64,000 nt of DNA from positions 60,285,023-60,349,022 of the forward strand of contig CM035167.1 in the NCBI GenBank assembly GCA_020205615.1, written 5' to 3'. Under the pieces are notes generated by a model. It saw only the letters and a list, made by a program, of their open reading frames with translations, was not told the DNA's origin and made no database searches. The position numbers and the translations under genes were made by a program. Source of the DNA: Panax quinquefolius. Its lineage: Eukaryota > Streptophyta > Magnoliopsida > Apiales > Araliaceae. This document shows positions 25,021 through 35,133 of this stretch, piece by piece (positions within the stretch are counted from its first letter, which is position 1; every line of letters begins with the position of its first letter).

Positions 25021-25650
25021 TCATCATGGGTAAGCTTATCATAAACTCTAACGAAGTCTATACTTTATTTGATCTGGGGTTCTACCCATTCTTTTATTTC
25101 TCCTACTTGCGCTCAACGATTAAATTTGACTCCGGAGAAATTAGACTTTGACTTATCTGTGGAAACTCCGTTGGGAGAAACCTTCATTACATCCACTATT
25201 TATAAGTCTTGTTTGGTTCAAATCGGTAACCGCACATTACCTGTCGATCTTATTTCTTTAAAAATACTTACGTTTGACGTAATTCTAGGGATTGATTGGT
25301 TAAATACTCATCATGCAAAAATTGATTGTTTTCGTAAGGTTGTTAGTTTTCATATTCCTAATCAACATATTATGCGAATTCAAGCGACCAAACCATTAAA
25401 ATTAATCACGGTCATTTCAAGCCATAAAGCTATTCATTTATTGAAAAACAGATGTCAAGCATTCTTAGCTCATGTCACAGATTTAAACAAAAATACGTCA
25501 GTTTTGAACGATATTTCTATTGTTAATAAATTTCCTGATGTATTCCCTGAAGAACTTCCTGGTCTACCCCCAGAGCGTGAAATTAAATTTTGTATCGACC
25601 TTGAACCTGGTACAAAACACATTTCCAAAGCCCCATATCGAATGGCTCTA
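25021..25650 (+). pseudogene. pol: B0 aspartic protease domain
   Basis: Retropepsin-like domain that cleaves the polyprotein. The catalytic triad, DTG in B1, is here Asp-Leu-Gly, followed at once by a one-base insertion (about 25075) that shifts the frame before THSFISPTCAQRL. The rest of the domain is well kept, with FDVILGIDWLNTHHAKIDC at about 25273-25330. A one-base deletion near 25646, in the A-P-I-E-L linker, separates it from RT. Both changes destroy expression of Pol from this copy. Confidence 0.85.
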
Positions 25651-26327
25651 TTGAACTTCAGGAGTTAAAGACCCAATTGCAGGAATTGTTAGACATTGGT
25701 TTCATTCATCCTAGTACGTCTCCTTGGGGTGCTCGTGTTCTATTCGTGAAGAAGAAAGATGGGAGTATGCGACTTTGTATTGATTATCGGGAGTTGAATC
25801 ATGTCACCATCAAAAATAGGTACCCATTGCCACGTATTGATGACTTGTTTTACCAGTTACAAGGAGCCAAATTCTTTTCAAAGATTGATCTTCGTTCCGG
25901 ATATCACCAATTGAAGATTAGAACCGATGACATTCCAAAGACGGCTTTCAAAACTCGGTACGGGCATTATGAATTTCTAGTCATGTCCTTCGGATTGACT
26001 AATGCTCCTGCTGCCTTCATGGATATGATGAACCGAGTATTCAAGGAATATTTGGATCACTTTGTGGTCGTCTTTATTGATGACATCCTTATTTATTCCA
26101 AAAGTCGTGAAGATCATGAGCAACACTTGAGGCTGACACTCCAAAAGCTTCGTGAATACAAGCTTTATGCCAAGTTGAAGAAATGTGAGTTCTGGCTTGA
26201 GGAAGTAGCATTCCTTAGGCACGTAGTATCAAGTCATGGAATATCTATTGACCCGGCAAAGATTGAAGCTATTCAAAGCTGGGAGCAACCTAAATCAATG
26301 ATCAAAGTCGTAGCTTTCTCGGTTTAG
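25651..26327 (+). pseudogene. pol: B0 reverse transcriptase domain
   Basis: Copies the element RNA into DNA. About 216 codons are open in one frame, with [69 protein letters not shown] and the catalytic FIDD of [13 protein letters not shown] (about 26068-26106). The three catalytic aspartates are present (KIDLRSG, FIDD). The frame closes at 26325 (TAG) because of a shift just before the GYYRR motif. The domain itself looks intact, but it is cut off from PR and RH by frameshifts. Confidence 0.92.
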
Positions 26328-27097
26328 TTTGGTTATTATCGGAGATTAAGTGGAAGGATTTTCTCGAATCGCTACTACATTAACTTCGGTGACTCGGAAA
26401 GATACAAAGTTTGGTTGGAGCGAAGAATGTGAGAAGAGTTTTCAAGAACTCGAGAGGAGACTCATTTCAAAGACTGTTACGTGATACCATCGGCTCGGAG
26501 GGATTTGTCATCTACACCGATGCTTCGGGCAAAGGGTTGGGATGTGTTCTCATGCAACATGGGAAAGTCATAGCCTATGCCTCAAGAAAAATCAAAGAAT
26601 ATGAGAGGAATTATCCTACTCATGATCTAGAGTTAGCAGCTGTTGTCTTCGCACTTAAAATTTGGAGGCATTACTTATATGGGGAGAAAGTGGAGATCTT
26701 TACGGATCATAAAAGCCTCAAATATTTCTTCACTCAAAAGGAACTCAACATGCGACAACGACGTTGGCTTGAACTGTTGAAAGATTATGATCATACCAAC
26801 CAATACCATCCTGGAAAAGCGAACATGGTAGATGACGCATTGAGTAGAAGATCATATGCAAGTACGAGTGTGATATTGTCAACTCAAAGGCCCATTTTGT
26901 GTGACTTGCAAAGGATGGAGATGGAGTTAAAAACTCTAGGGACCCATGTGATGATGGTGAATATACGAGTAGAACCGACTTTAATTGATAAAGTTAAAGC
27001 TGCTCCAGCTACAGACCCGGAGCTGATGCGTATGAGGAAGAAAGTGCAAGAAGGTGCTATGCCAGAAGTAAGAATCGATGAAGAAGGAATACTTTGA
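26328..27097 (+). pseudogene. pol: B0 RNase H domain
   Basis: Degrades the RNA strand of the hybrid. The linker (GYYRR to the EGFV motif, 26328-26500) has several frameshifts. From about 26500 the frame is good: [16 protein letters not shown] (first Asp), [20 protein letters not shown] (Glu), [17 protein letters not shown] (Asp), and the tail [16 protein letters not shown]. The TGA at 27095 corresponds to a CGA-type codon and interrupts the run into integrase without changing frame. Confidence 0.9.
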
Positions 27098-28222
27098 GTC
27101 AACTCCAAACTTTGTGTTCCTAACGACCCTGATTTAAAGTATAAAATCATGATGGAGACACACAACACACCGTTTGCAATCCATCCTGGTAGTACCAAAA
27201 TGTATCATGATCTTCGACATACATTTTGGTGGAGCAATATGAAGAGAGAGATAGTGGAGTTTATCTCAAGGTGTTTAACTTGTCAACGAGTCAAGGTGGA
27301 GCATCAAGTACCAAAAGGTCCATTGCAACCACTTGAAATTCCAGAATGGAAGTGGGAGCACATTATCATGGATTTTATTACTGGTCTTCCCAAGGTTTCT
27401 CAAGGTATAGATGCAATTTGGGTCATTGTTGATATATTGACCAAGTCTGCTCACTTCTTACTTATACGAGAAACTTATACGCTTGAACGTCTTGCTCGTA
27501 TGTACATAAATGAGATTATAATACTTCATGGTATGCCAGTATCCATAGTTTTTGATCGAGACCCAAGATTCATTTCACGATTTTGGGTTAGTTTGCAGAA
27601 AGCTAAGGGTACGGATTTATGATTTTGCTCGGCATATGATCCTCAGACGGATGCACAGTCGGAGAGGACTATTCAAACTCTTGAAGATCTATTAAGACTC
27701 TGTGTCCTTGATTTCAAGGGTAGTTGGGACAAGTTTTTACCATTGGTGGAGTTTTCCTACAACAACAGTTATCAACCAAGTATTGGCATGGCTCCATTCG
27801 AAGCGTTGTATGGGAGAAAGTGTCGTTCTCCAGTATGCTGGGATGAGGTGGGTGAAGCAACGTTGTTGGGACCGGAGTTAATACGTATGACTACAGAAAA
27901 GATTCAAATGATCCAACAACGTATAAAAACTTCACAAGATCGACAAAAAAGTTATGCTGATCTTCATCGAAAGGATGTAGAATTCGATATTGGAGATCAT
28001 GTGTTGTTACGTGTTGCTCCATGGAAAGGAGTTACGCGATTTGGAATGAGAGGAAAGCTCAATCCTCGATTCATTAGCCCGTTTTTAATTCTTGAGCGAG
28101 TGGGAACTATGGCCTATAGACTCGCCTTACCGCCAAGTATGTCTCGTGTTCATAATGTTTTTCACATATCTATGTTACGTAAATATGTGAAAGACCCGAA
28201 CCACATTATTGAAGTTAGAACC
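27098..28222 (+). pseudogene. pol: B0 integrase
   Basis: Inserts the DNA copy. Same frame as RNase H. The HHCC zinc finger runs from about 27155 to 27295 ([28 protein letters not shown]). The DDE core has Asp in IMDFITGLP (about 27370), Asp in FDRDPRF (about 27555) and Glu in QSERTIQ (about 27660). The C-terminal region has GRKCRSPVCWDEVGE, WKGVTRFGMRGKLNPRF and VHNVFHISMLRKYV. One TGA (27620, at a position usually Arg) interrupts the core. A one-base insertion near 28214 shifts the frame just before the chromodomain. Confidence 0.92.
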
Positions 28223-28447
28223 AGACGAGATAGAGGAAGATTTAACGTATGAAGAGTTACCTGTTAAAATCTTGGATAAGAAGGATCATGTTCTACGCTC
28301 CAAGGTTATACCTCAATTCAAAGTTTTGTGGAGAAACCACGATGTGGAGGAAATGACTTGGGAGTTAGAATCTGAGATGAAGTCAAGGTAACCTCATCTC
28401 TTCGACATACCAGGTATGTACCCTAATTTCGAGGACGAAATTTCATA
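28206..28447 (+). pseudogene. pol: B0 chromodomain and end of pol
   Basis: C-terminal extension that in chromoviruses targets integration to chromatin marks. It reads LEPDEIEEDLTYEELPVKIL, then FKVLWRNHDVEEMTWELESE. This is the short plant Tekay-type form, with the Trp of the TW pair kept. A TAA at 28389 replaces an expected Tyr. Reading through gives PHLFDIPGMYPNFEDEIS and the natural stop beside the purine tract. B1 and A3 have lost this Trp. Confidence 0.85.
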
Positions 28448-28458
28448 AGAAGGGGAGG
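28447..28458 (+). other. B0 polypurine tract
   Basis: AAGAAGGGGAGG, directly before the TG of the 3' LTR. It is the plus-strand primer and overlaps the end of pol. Confidence 0.85.
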
Positions 28459-28459
28459 T

Positions 28460-31221
28460 TGTAAGACCCCAACTTTTATGAATAAAGAATAATTTTCTCA
28501 AATTATATTTTTGAATATTATGGTATTGATTTGATATAATGTTTTAGTTGTGGGTAATATTTATAAATTTTGCAAAGTATGTATGTTGTTATATAATATT
28601 CGATTGGTTGGGAAATATTCGTTTTAATAAGGAATATTCGTACAACGGCATAATCATTGGTGGACCCCACAACGGAATTATTGTCGGATTGAGAAAATGA
28701 CAAAAATACTTTATGAAAATAACGGCAAAGGTGTTATCGTTAAAACTGTTGAACTACCCGGTAGTAAAAAAATGCGATGTCTGGCGTAGTTACCCGCGAT
28801 AGCACACGGTATTGATTATTGATGCTTACGTGAGAAGTCACTCAGTTATACTCAATTATTGCTACAGTAATTGCTGCATCATATCTCTCATATTATTGAT
28901 TCAATTATTGTTACAGTATCATCTGCATTATAGGATATATTATTAAATCAATAATTGAGATGGCAAAGTTATTCATATTATTATTTACAATATTGACAAT
29001 GTCTAGAAGTTCTGTCAAGGAGAGGTTTGGTCACCTAATTGCGTGCCAATAAGGAGAAATCCTTATCGGAAAGCCACCTCTTTCCTGGGAAAGACCTGGT
29101 TGTTAAATACTGTGATTTATAATATTAATGATGAATAAGTTCGTGTTGATTAAAGATGAATTTTATAGTTCCATTGTGTTAGACTTATTTGTGTTAGTAT
29201 AATTGATGTCTGGAGGATATATTGTTCAATTGGGTATTCGGGACACTTTTTGTGTCGGAGTACTATTCATGAGTTACTATTCACGAGTTACTATTTACGA
29301 GTTACTATTCACGAGTTACTATTCATGAGTTACTATTCACGAGTTACTATTCATGAGTTACTATTCATGAGTTACTATTCACGGGATACTATTCACGGGA
29401 TACTATTCACCCGTAAGATATATTTCTTTTCTGTCCAAATCATTTTTGGGTACAATATTATTCTATGAGGAGATGTGCTAATTTTTCAGACCGTTGGTTG
29501 AAGATATAATAGTAAATCAGTATGGACCGCTGGTGGAAGTTATAATAGTAAATCAATATGGACTGCTGGTGGAAGTTATAATTGTAAATCAATATGGATC
29601 GATGGTTTAAAGTTTTAATAGTAAATCAGTATGGACCGTTGTTTTAAGTTTTAATAGTAAACCAATCTGGATCGTCCATTTAAAAGTAAATCAATCTGGA
29701 CCGTTCATAAGTTAGTTACTATGCAATCCATTCTTCTATAAATAGAAGCTAATTCCTTCATTATTTCTTACGAATTCACTGAAACTCTAGAGAGAATTAC
29801 AAGAGAACCTATAGAAAAGTATTACGCTACTTCCTACTCTTATATTCAGTTTCTTTTATGATAAGGGATGTTATTTGTTGTACTCATGAAGAGAACTTCT
29901 ATTATTCCATTATTCATTATTCTGTTAGAATAACCTGTATACGTGGGCTACCCTATACATGGTGACATTCTTCTAATATTCCGTTCTTTATTATTCTATC
30001 GGAATATCACATTTGCGGTGCGTTTTGGGACACAGGTTCCATTATTTATTATTCAGCCGGAATATCTTGTGCGTGCGTTTATGCTGGGACTGGTTTCCAT
30101 CCTTTATTATTACATTGGAATAACTTTTGCACATGCGGTCTATCGCATGCATGGTGATTTCTTTTATTATTCCATTCTTTATTATACTCAGTTGGTAAAA
30201 ACTTTGACTTCTATACTCCATGAAATTAGTCGAATATCCTTGATATTTGCGCTTCATCCAGTATCTTTTCATGGAAATATTCTTCTGAGCATTCTTGAAT
30301 TTTACTCTACAAAGCAGTATCATGTTGACAGTTTGGACGTTATCATTTCCTAGATAAATTAATTCTTGAACTTGTTTTATTGAATTCTTATATCATTGTC
30401 ATCATCCTCATGTTTATATTATATTGAAAGTCATCTATGGCCTGTAGTGCATAGATGGACTAGGTATGATTATGACCAGGGATTATTCGATATAATCATG
30501 ACCGTAATGTTACAAATGATATGGTAAAAGTCCTCATTGGCCGTAGTGCATTGATGGACAATTGTTGGCATGATCATGACCATTAATGAATACACGAATG
30601 TCCTTGGCCCGTAGTGCATGGATAATTTGTGGTCGTGATACTAAAGAATATCCTTGGTTGTAGTGCAGGGGTGATTCGATGATGTGGATTATTTATTAAG
30701 CTGAGTCCCAACAATAAAAGTGATGAAAAACCTTTTAAATCATAGAAGATAGTAGATTTTATTCTCTACTTGACTCTTCTAATGGATTAAATGTTCATTG
30801 CAGTTAAACTTGATGTTTGTTATATTTTATCAGTTTAACACTGTTGAAGGCTAATGATAACTTATTTTGCATTATCTTAGTCATAATATTTCTTACTGGG
30901 CTAGTTGAGCTCACCCTTTTACTTTTATTGTTCTCTTCAGGAAATGAGAACGTAGCAAGGACTAGTCGGGAAATAGAGTGATGGTCCTAGATGTTTGCAT
31001 TAGTAGTCCTCACTATTCTGTGAAATAGTGTGATAATAATTGTAATGAGAACTCCTTTTGAGTTTGTATACTCTCTAGTAGACAATATTTGTATTCAAAC
31101 TCACAGTTTATGTTTAATCGTATTGTACACGACATTTGTATTATTAAGTTGTATTTGAATTTTGTACCATGTATTTGGCGACTCAAGATGGGTGATGTAT
31201 ACCTATTTTGGGGGCGTCACA
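28460..31221 (+). repeat. B0 3' LTR
   Basis: 2,762 bp, co-linear with the 5' LTR, with scattered substitutions and a few indels. Contains the longer 14-bp array (29261-29412) and a TATA box at 29736. Ends GGGGGCGTCACA, followed by the AATGT duplication. Confidence 0.95.
29261..29412 (+). repeat. 14-bp tandem repeat, about 11 copies, in B0 3' LTR
   Basis: Same TACTATTCAYGAGT unit as at 21688, from 29261 to 29401 in steps of 14 bp. The 42-bp super-period gives a spurious protein frame of repeating RVTIHELLFMSYYS, which is not a gene. Confidence 0.9.
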
Positions 31222-32570
31222 AATGTAGTTAGTTAAGTTGTAAAGTGGTAGTGACTAACGATGTCATGATGACATATGTATATAGGATATTGTGATTCGA
31301 ATTATTCGGTTTAATCTACGGACAAGGCAAGTTTTCTAATCTATTATCTTGTTAATTCAAGTCCTGTTTTCAATTCGATTACAATATAATGATGTAAGTT
31401 ATTCTGGAGCAAGTTATTCTTGTATTTAACTTTTTGTTTAGCATGCACAACTATATATACTAATGTCGAACATTTCTATCGTTCAAGTTACTATGCATGC
31501 TTAGTATTCAATTCTAATTAACCTTGGCTTAGTATTGTTCAAGCAAGGTATGTTATAGTTATTCAAATTGTATGCTATTAGATTATTCCTAAAGCATTAC
31601 TTTAGTTTACTATGATTGATTCAATCACGATTATTCTATAGTATAGTGTTATTGGTTTTATTCAACTACTCCTTAGTTGATGTTCGTTAAATTCTAAATT
31701 ACCTTGAAAGCTTATCCAAACCAAACTTACTTTGGTGCGGACTTGTATTCTAAATACTGAGATGATATGATTGATTCAATCGCGATTATTCTATAATATA
31801 GTGTTATTGGTTTTATTCAACTACTCCTTAGTTGATGTTCATTGAATTCCAAATTACCTTGAAAGCTTATCCAAACCAAACTTACTTTGGTGCGGACTTG
31901 TATTCTAAATACTGAGATGAACAACTCTTTTAATAGAGGTTTACGCTTAGAGTTGAAATGGTTGTGCACAATACATTTATACGAAGGGTTGATCCCCCAA
32001 AGTCGTGGAATCCTTATAGTCTTATGATTGTTAAAGTTAAAGTTGAAAGATTACTTATAATCGTGGACATGATTAGTGGTCATTAGACCCTCGGTGAATG
32101 TTATAATTTTCGTAAAGTTAATAGAATATATTGTTCGATTTCTATTGAGCCTAATATTGGCAATTAATGTAAAAGTTTAAAGATTTATTTATTGTTATTT
32201 CAAGTGGGCCTTGTTTGCTCACTCTTGCTCAGTAAAATTTCTTCTTGCTAAAGTTGAAGCGGGTGGCGTACTAGCACCAAAGACCAAAGAAAAAGGAAAG
32301 ATGAATAAATACTGAAGATTTGTAATAGTTTTGATAGTTTACTTTCAGACTTTGGTTTAAAGATTGTAATGAAGTTTATTTAAATTTCCGTATTTGAATG
32401 ATTGTTGTTAAAGGTTAGATAACCTGGGATATTTTTATTTAAGTTTAATCATGTATGTGCAGGGTTTTTATTATTCACTTTTATTATAATTGGGCAGTTA
32501 GAAATGAATGTTTAATCAAGTGAACACCAAATCCTGTGGGAATAAAGTACCTGGATTTGGGGGTGTCACA
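31222..32570 (+). mobile_element. Family A LTR, plus strand, right segment
   Basis: Continuation of 19434-20878 after the B0 insertion. Ends GGGGGTGTCACA at 32570 and abuts A2 integrase sequence with no primer site. With its partner segment it forms one LTR lacking only its first ~385 bp. Confidence 0.88.
31611..31920 (+). repeat. 155-bp tandem duplication in the A LTR
   Basis: Two copies starting TATGATTGATTCAATC at 31611 and 31766. The facing LTR (about 16960-17100, reversed) has a single copy, so the duplication arose after the two LTRs became separate. Confidence 0.9.
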
Positions 32571-33530
32571 TCCACGTAGCCTCTTCGACATTGTGGTTCT
32601 TCCATATCACCTTCACAGAAGGTATCACTTTATTTCTGAGCACTTGTTCTTTTCTGTCGACTATGTGGATAGGAATCTCTTCATAAGACAAATCTTTACT
32701 AAACTGCAACGGTTCATATTTGATCACATGTTTGTAATCGGGTTTATACGGTCGTAACACCGAAATGTGAAAAACATTATGAATGTTTTCCAACTCTGCA
32801 GGTAGAGCTACCTCATAAGCCACTTACCCCCACTCTTTGTAGTATCTCGAATGGTCCAATAAATCTTGGGTTGATCTTTCCTTTCTTGCCAAAATGAATT
32901 TTCCCCTTCCAAGGAGAAACTTTTAGGAAAACGAAAGTTCCTACTTCAAATTCGTGATTCTGGCTGTGTTGATCAGCATACTTTTTCTGTCTGTCTTGGG
33001 CTGCTACAAATCTTATCCTGATGAGTTTGACAACCTCAGTAGTTTGTTGTACCAGTTCTGGTCCTAACAGTTGGCGTTCACCTACTTTATCCCAGCATAG
33101 CAGAGTTCTGCACTTTCTGCCGTATAATGCCTCGTAAGGTGGCATGCCGATGCTCGCGTGGTAACTGTTGTTGTAGGCAAATTCCACCAACGGTAAATGT
33201 TCTTCCTAGCTCCCTTTGAAATCCATGATGCATGCTCTCAGCATATCTTCCAACGTTTGGATTGTTCGTTCACTTTGCCCGTCGGTTTGCGGATGGTATG
33301 TTGTACTCATTCGCAATTGTGTTCCCATACATTCTTGTAGTCTCTTCAAGAAGTTTAACGTAAATCACGGATCTCTATCTGGTACAATTGACAATGGCAC
33401 TCCATGCCTCGAAATGATCTCTTTAACTTACAACCTTGCCAATTGATCAAGAATAAATCTAATCTTTATTGGCAAAAAGTGTGTTGATTTTGTCAGTCTA
33501 TCCACTATCACCCAAATCGCATCGCATCCT
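32571..33530 (-). pseudogene. pol: A2 integrase core, C-terminus and chromodomain
   Basis: From right to left: the integrase core, with frameshifts near 33190 and 33440; the region EALYGRKCRTLLCWDKVGE and WKGKIHFGKKGKINPRF (32813-33190); then NIHNVFHISVLRPYKPDYK and a chromodomain ending VIWKNHNVEEATW at 32571. The sequence is cut there by the end of an A LTR on the other strand. Frames of the last two segments overlap by a shift near 32820. The Trp is the last residue left. Confidence 0.88.
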
Positions 33531-34430
33531 TTCTAAGTAGTTGGAAGACCTACCACAAAATCCATTGTGATGTGTTCCCACTTCCATTCCGGTATTTCCA
33601 ATGGTTGAAGTAATACACTTGGTCTTTGATGCTCAGCCTTGACTGTCTGACATATCAAGCATTTCGCCACACATTTGGCAACGTCTCTTTTCATGTTCGG
33701 CCACCAAAAATGGCGCCGCAAATCTTGATACATCTTCGTACTTCTGGGATGAATCAAATATCTTGTGTTGTGTGCTTTGGTCAAGATTTCTTCTCTAATA
33801 TCTGGTTATGCTGGAACCCAAATTCTTCCCTCGAACCGTAGTAGTCCTTCGGTATCGATCTTGTATTTTACATCACTACCCTCAACCACTTTCTCTTTGA
33901 TCGTTTCGCATTCTTTATCTTGTAGTTGAGCATTCTTCACTTTGTCCACCAAAGTTGGACTAGCTTCAATCTGGAATAGTCATTCATCGGATTCCTTTGG
34001 AAATTTGATTTCCAACTCTAGCCTTGCCATTGCTTATATAAGCTCCTCCTGAGTAGTTATCAGCATCAATTTTTCCCGACCTTTTCTGCTTAAAGCATCT
34101 GCAACCACATTCGCTTTGTCTGGGTGATAAAAGATCTCACAATCGTAATCTTTTATCAATTCCATCCATCTTCTTTGACGCATGTTCAGGTTCTTCTGTG
34201 TGAAAATATACTTCAGACTTTTATGGTCTGTATAGATCTCACATTTTTCTCCATAGAGATAGTGTCTCCATATCTTCAGAGCAAATACTACTGCAGCCAA
34301 TTCCAAATCATGAGTCAGATAACCTTTCTCATAATCCCTTAGTTGTCTTGATGCATACGCAATTATTTTGTTGTTCTGAATAAGAACACAACCCAACCCT
34401 TTATGTGAGGCATCACTAAACACCACAAAG
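33531..34430 (-). pseudogene. pol: A2 RNase H and integrase N-terminal domain
   Basis: RNase H at 34034-34426 is open, with [16 protein letters not shown] (first Asp), [15 protein letters not shown] (Glu), [18 protein letters not shown] (Asp) and [17 protein letters not shown] connector with stops follows. The integrase zinc finger is at 33533-33784 ([34 protein letters not shown]) with the start of the core, MDFVVGLP. The HHCC residues appear to be kept. Breaks occur near 34030 and 33530. Confidence 0.88.
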
Positions 34431-35128
34431 TTTCATGTACTATCTGGTAACGATAACACAGGTGCCACACTTAGCTTCTTCTTCAAATCTTGAAAACTCT
34501 CTTCACACTTCTTTGTCCAAACAAATTTTACCGTTTTCCTTGTCAAATTTGTTAGCGGAGTGGCTATCTTAGAAAAATCTTGAATAAATCTTCTATAATA
34601 ACCGGCCAGTCCCAAGAAACTCCTTACCTCCGACGGTGCTCTTGGTTGTTCCCAATTGATTACAATTCCACTTTTGATGGATCCACTGAAATCCTAATCT
34701 TGTCAATCACGTGCCCAAGAAATTGTACACGATCTACCCAAAATTTGCACTTAGAGAATTTCGTGTACAACTTTTCCTTTCTTAGTGTTTCCAATGTCAA
34801 ACGTAAGTGTTCCACGTGTTCTTTTTGAGTTTTGGAAAACACCAGAATGTCGTCAATGAATACCACTACAAACTTGTCTAAGAATGGTTTAAACACCCTA
34901 TTCATAAAATCCATGAATGTAGCAGGTGCATTGGTTAAACCAAAAGACATCACCAGAAACTCATAATGTCCATACCGAGTTCTGAATGTCGTTCTAGGTA
35001 TATCCTCCTTCCTTACCTTCAATTGGTGATACCCACTTCTCAAATCTATTTTTGAGAAGTATTTAGCACCCTACAACAAATAAAACAAGTCATCTATTCT
35101 TGGTAATGGATATTTGTTTTTAATAGTG
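34431..35128 (-). pseudogene. pol: A2 reverse transcriptase, main part
   Basis: RT palm with [37 protein letters not shown] and FIDD in [13 protein letters not shown] (about 34850-34870), then the connection [20 protein letters not shown] (34433-34615). A shift near 34660 divides the two. The RT N-terminus is found at 38040-38160, on the far side of solo LTR E. A stop sits near 35072, just before GAKYFS. Confidence 0.9.
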
Positions 35129-35133
35129 ACTTT

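Larger units (their letters stand above)
20879..31221 (+). mobile_element. B0: complete LTR retrotransposon with target duplication
   Basis: A 10,343-bp element: LTR, primer site, gag, PR, RT, RH, IN, chromodomain, purine tract, LTR. It is flanked by perfect 5-bp duplications AATGT (20874-20878 and 31222-31226). It sits inside the plus-strand A LTR. The facing minus A LTR shows what the empty site looked like (about 17650-17700). It is the best preserved element here, yet gag and pol carry stops and frameshifts, so it is probably dead unless helped in trans. Confidence 0.95.

Noticed and set aside
29250..29468. Periodic 72-codon frame in the B0 3' LTR
   Set aside because: Product of the 14-bp repeat read in three phases; the shorter array in the other LTR does not keep it.
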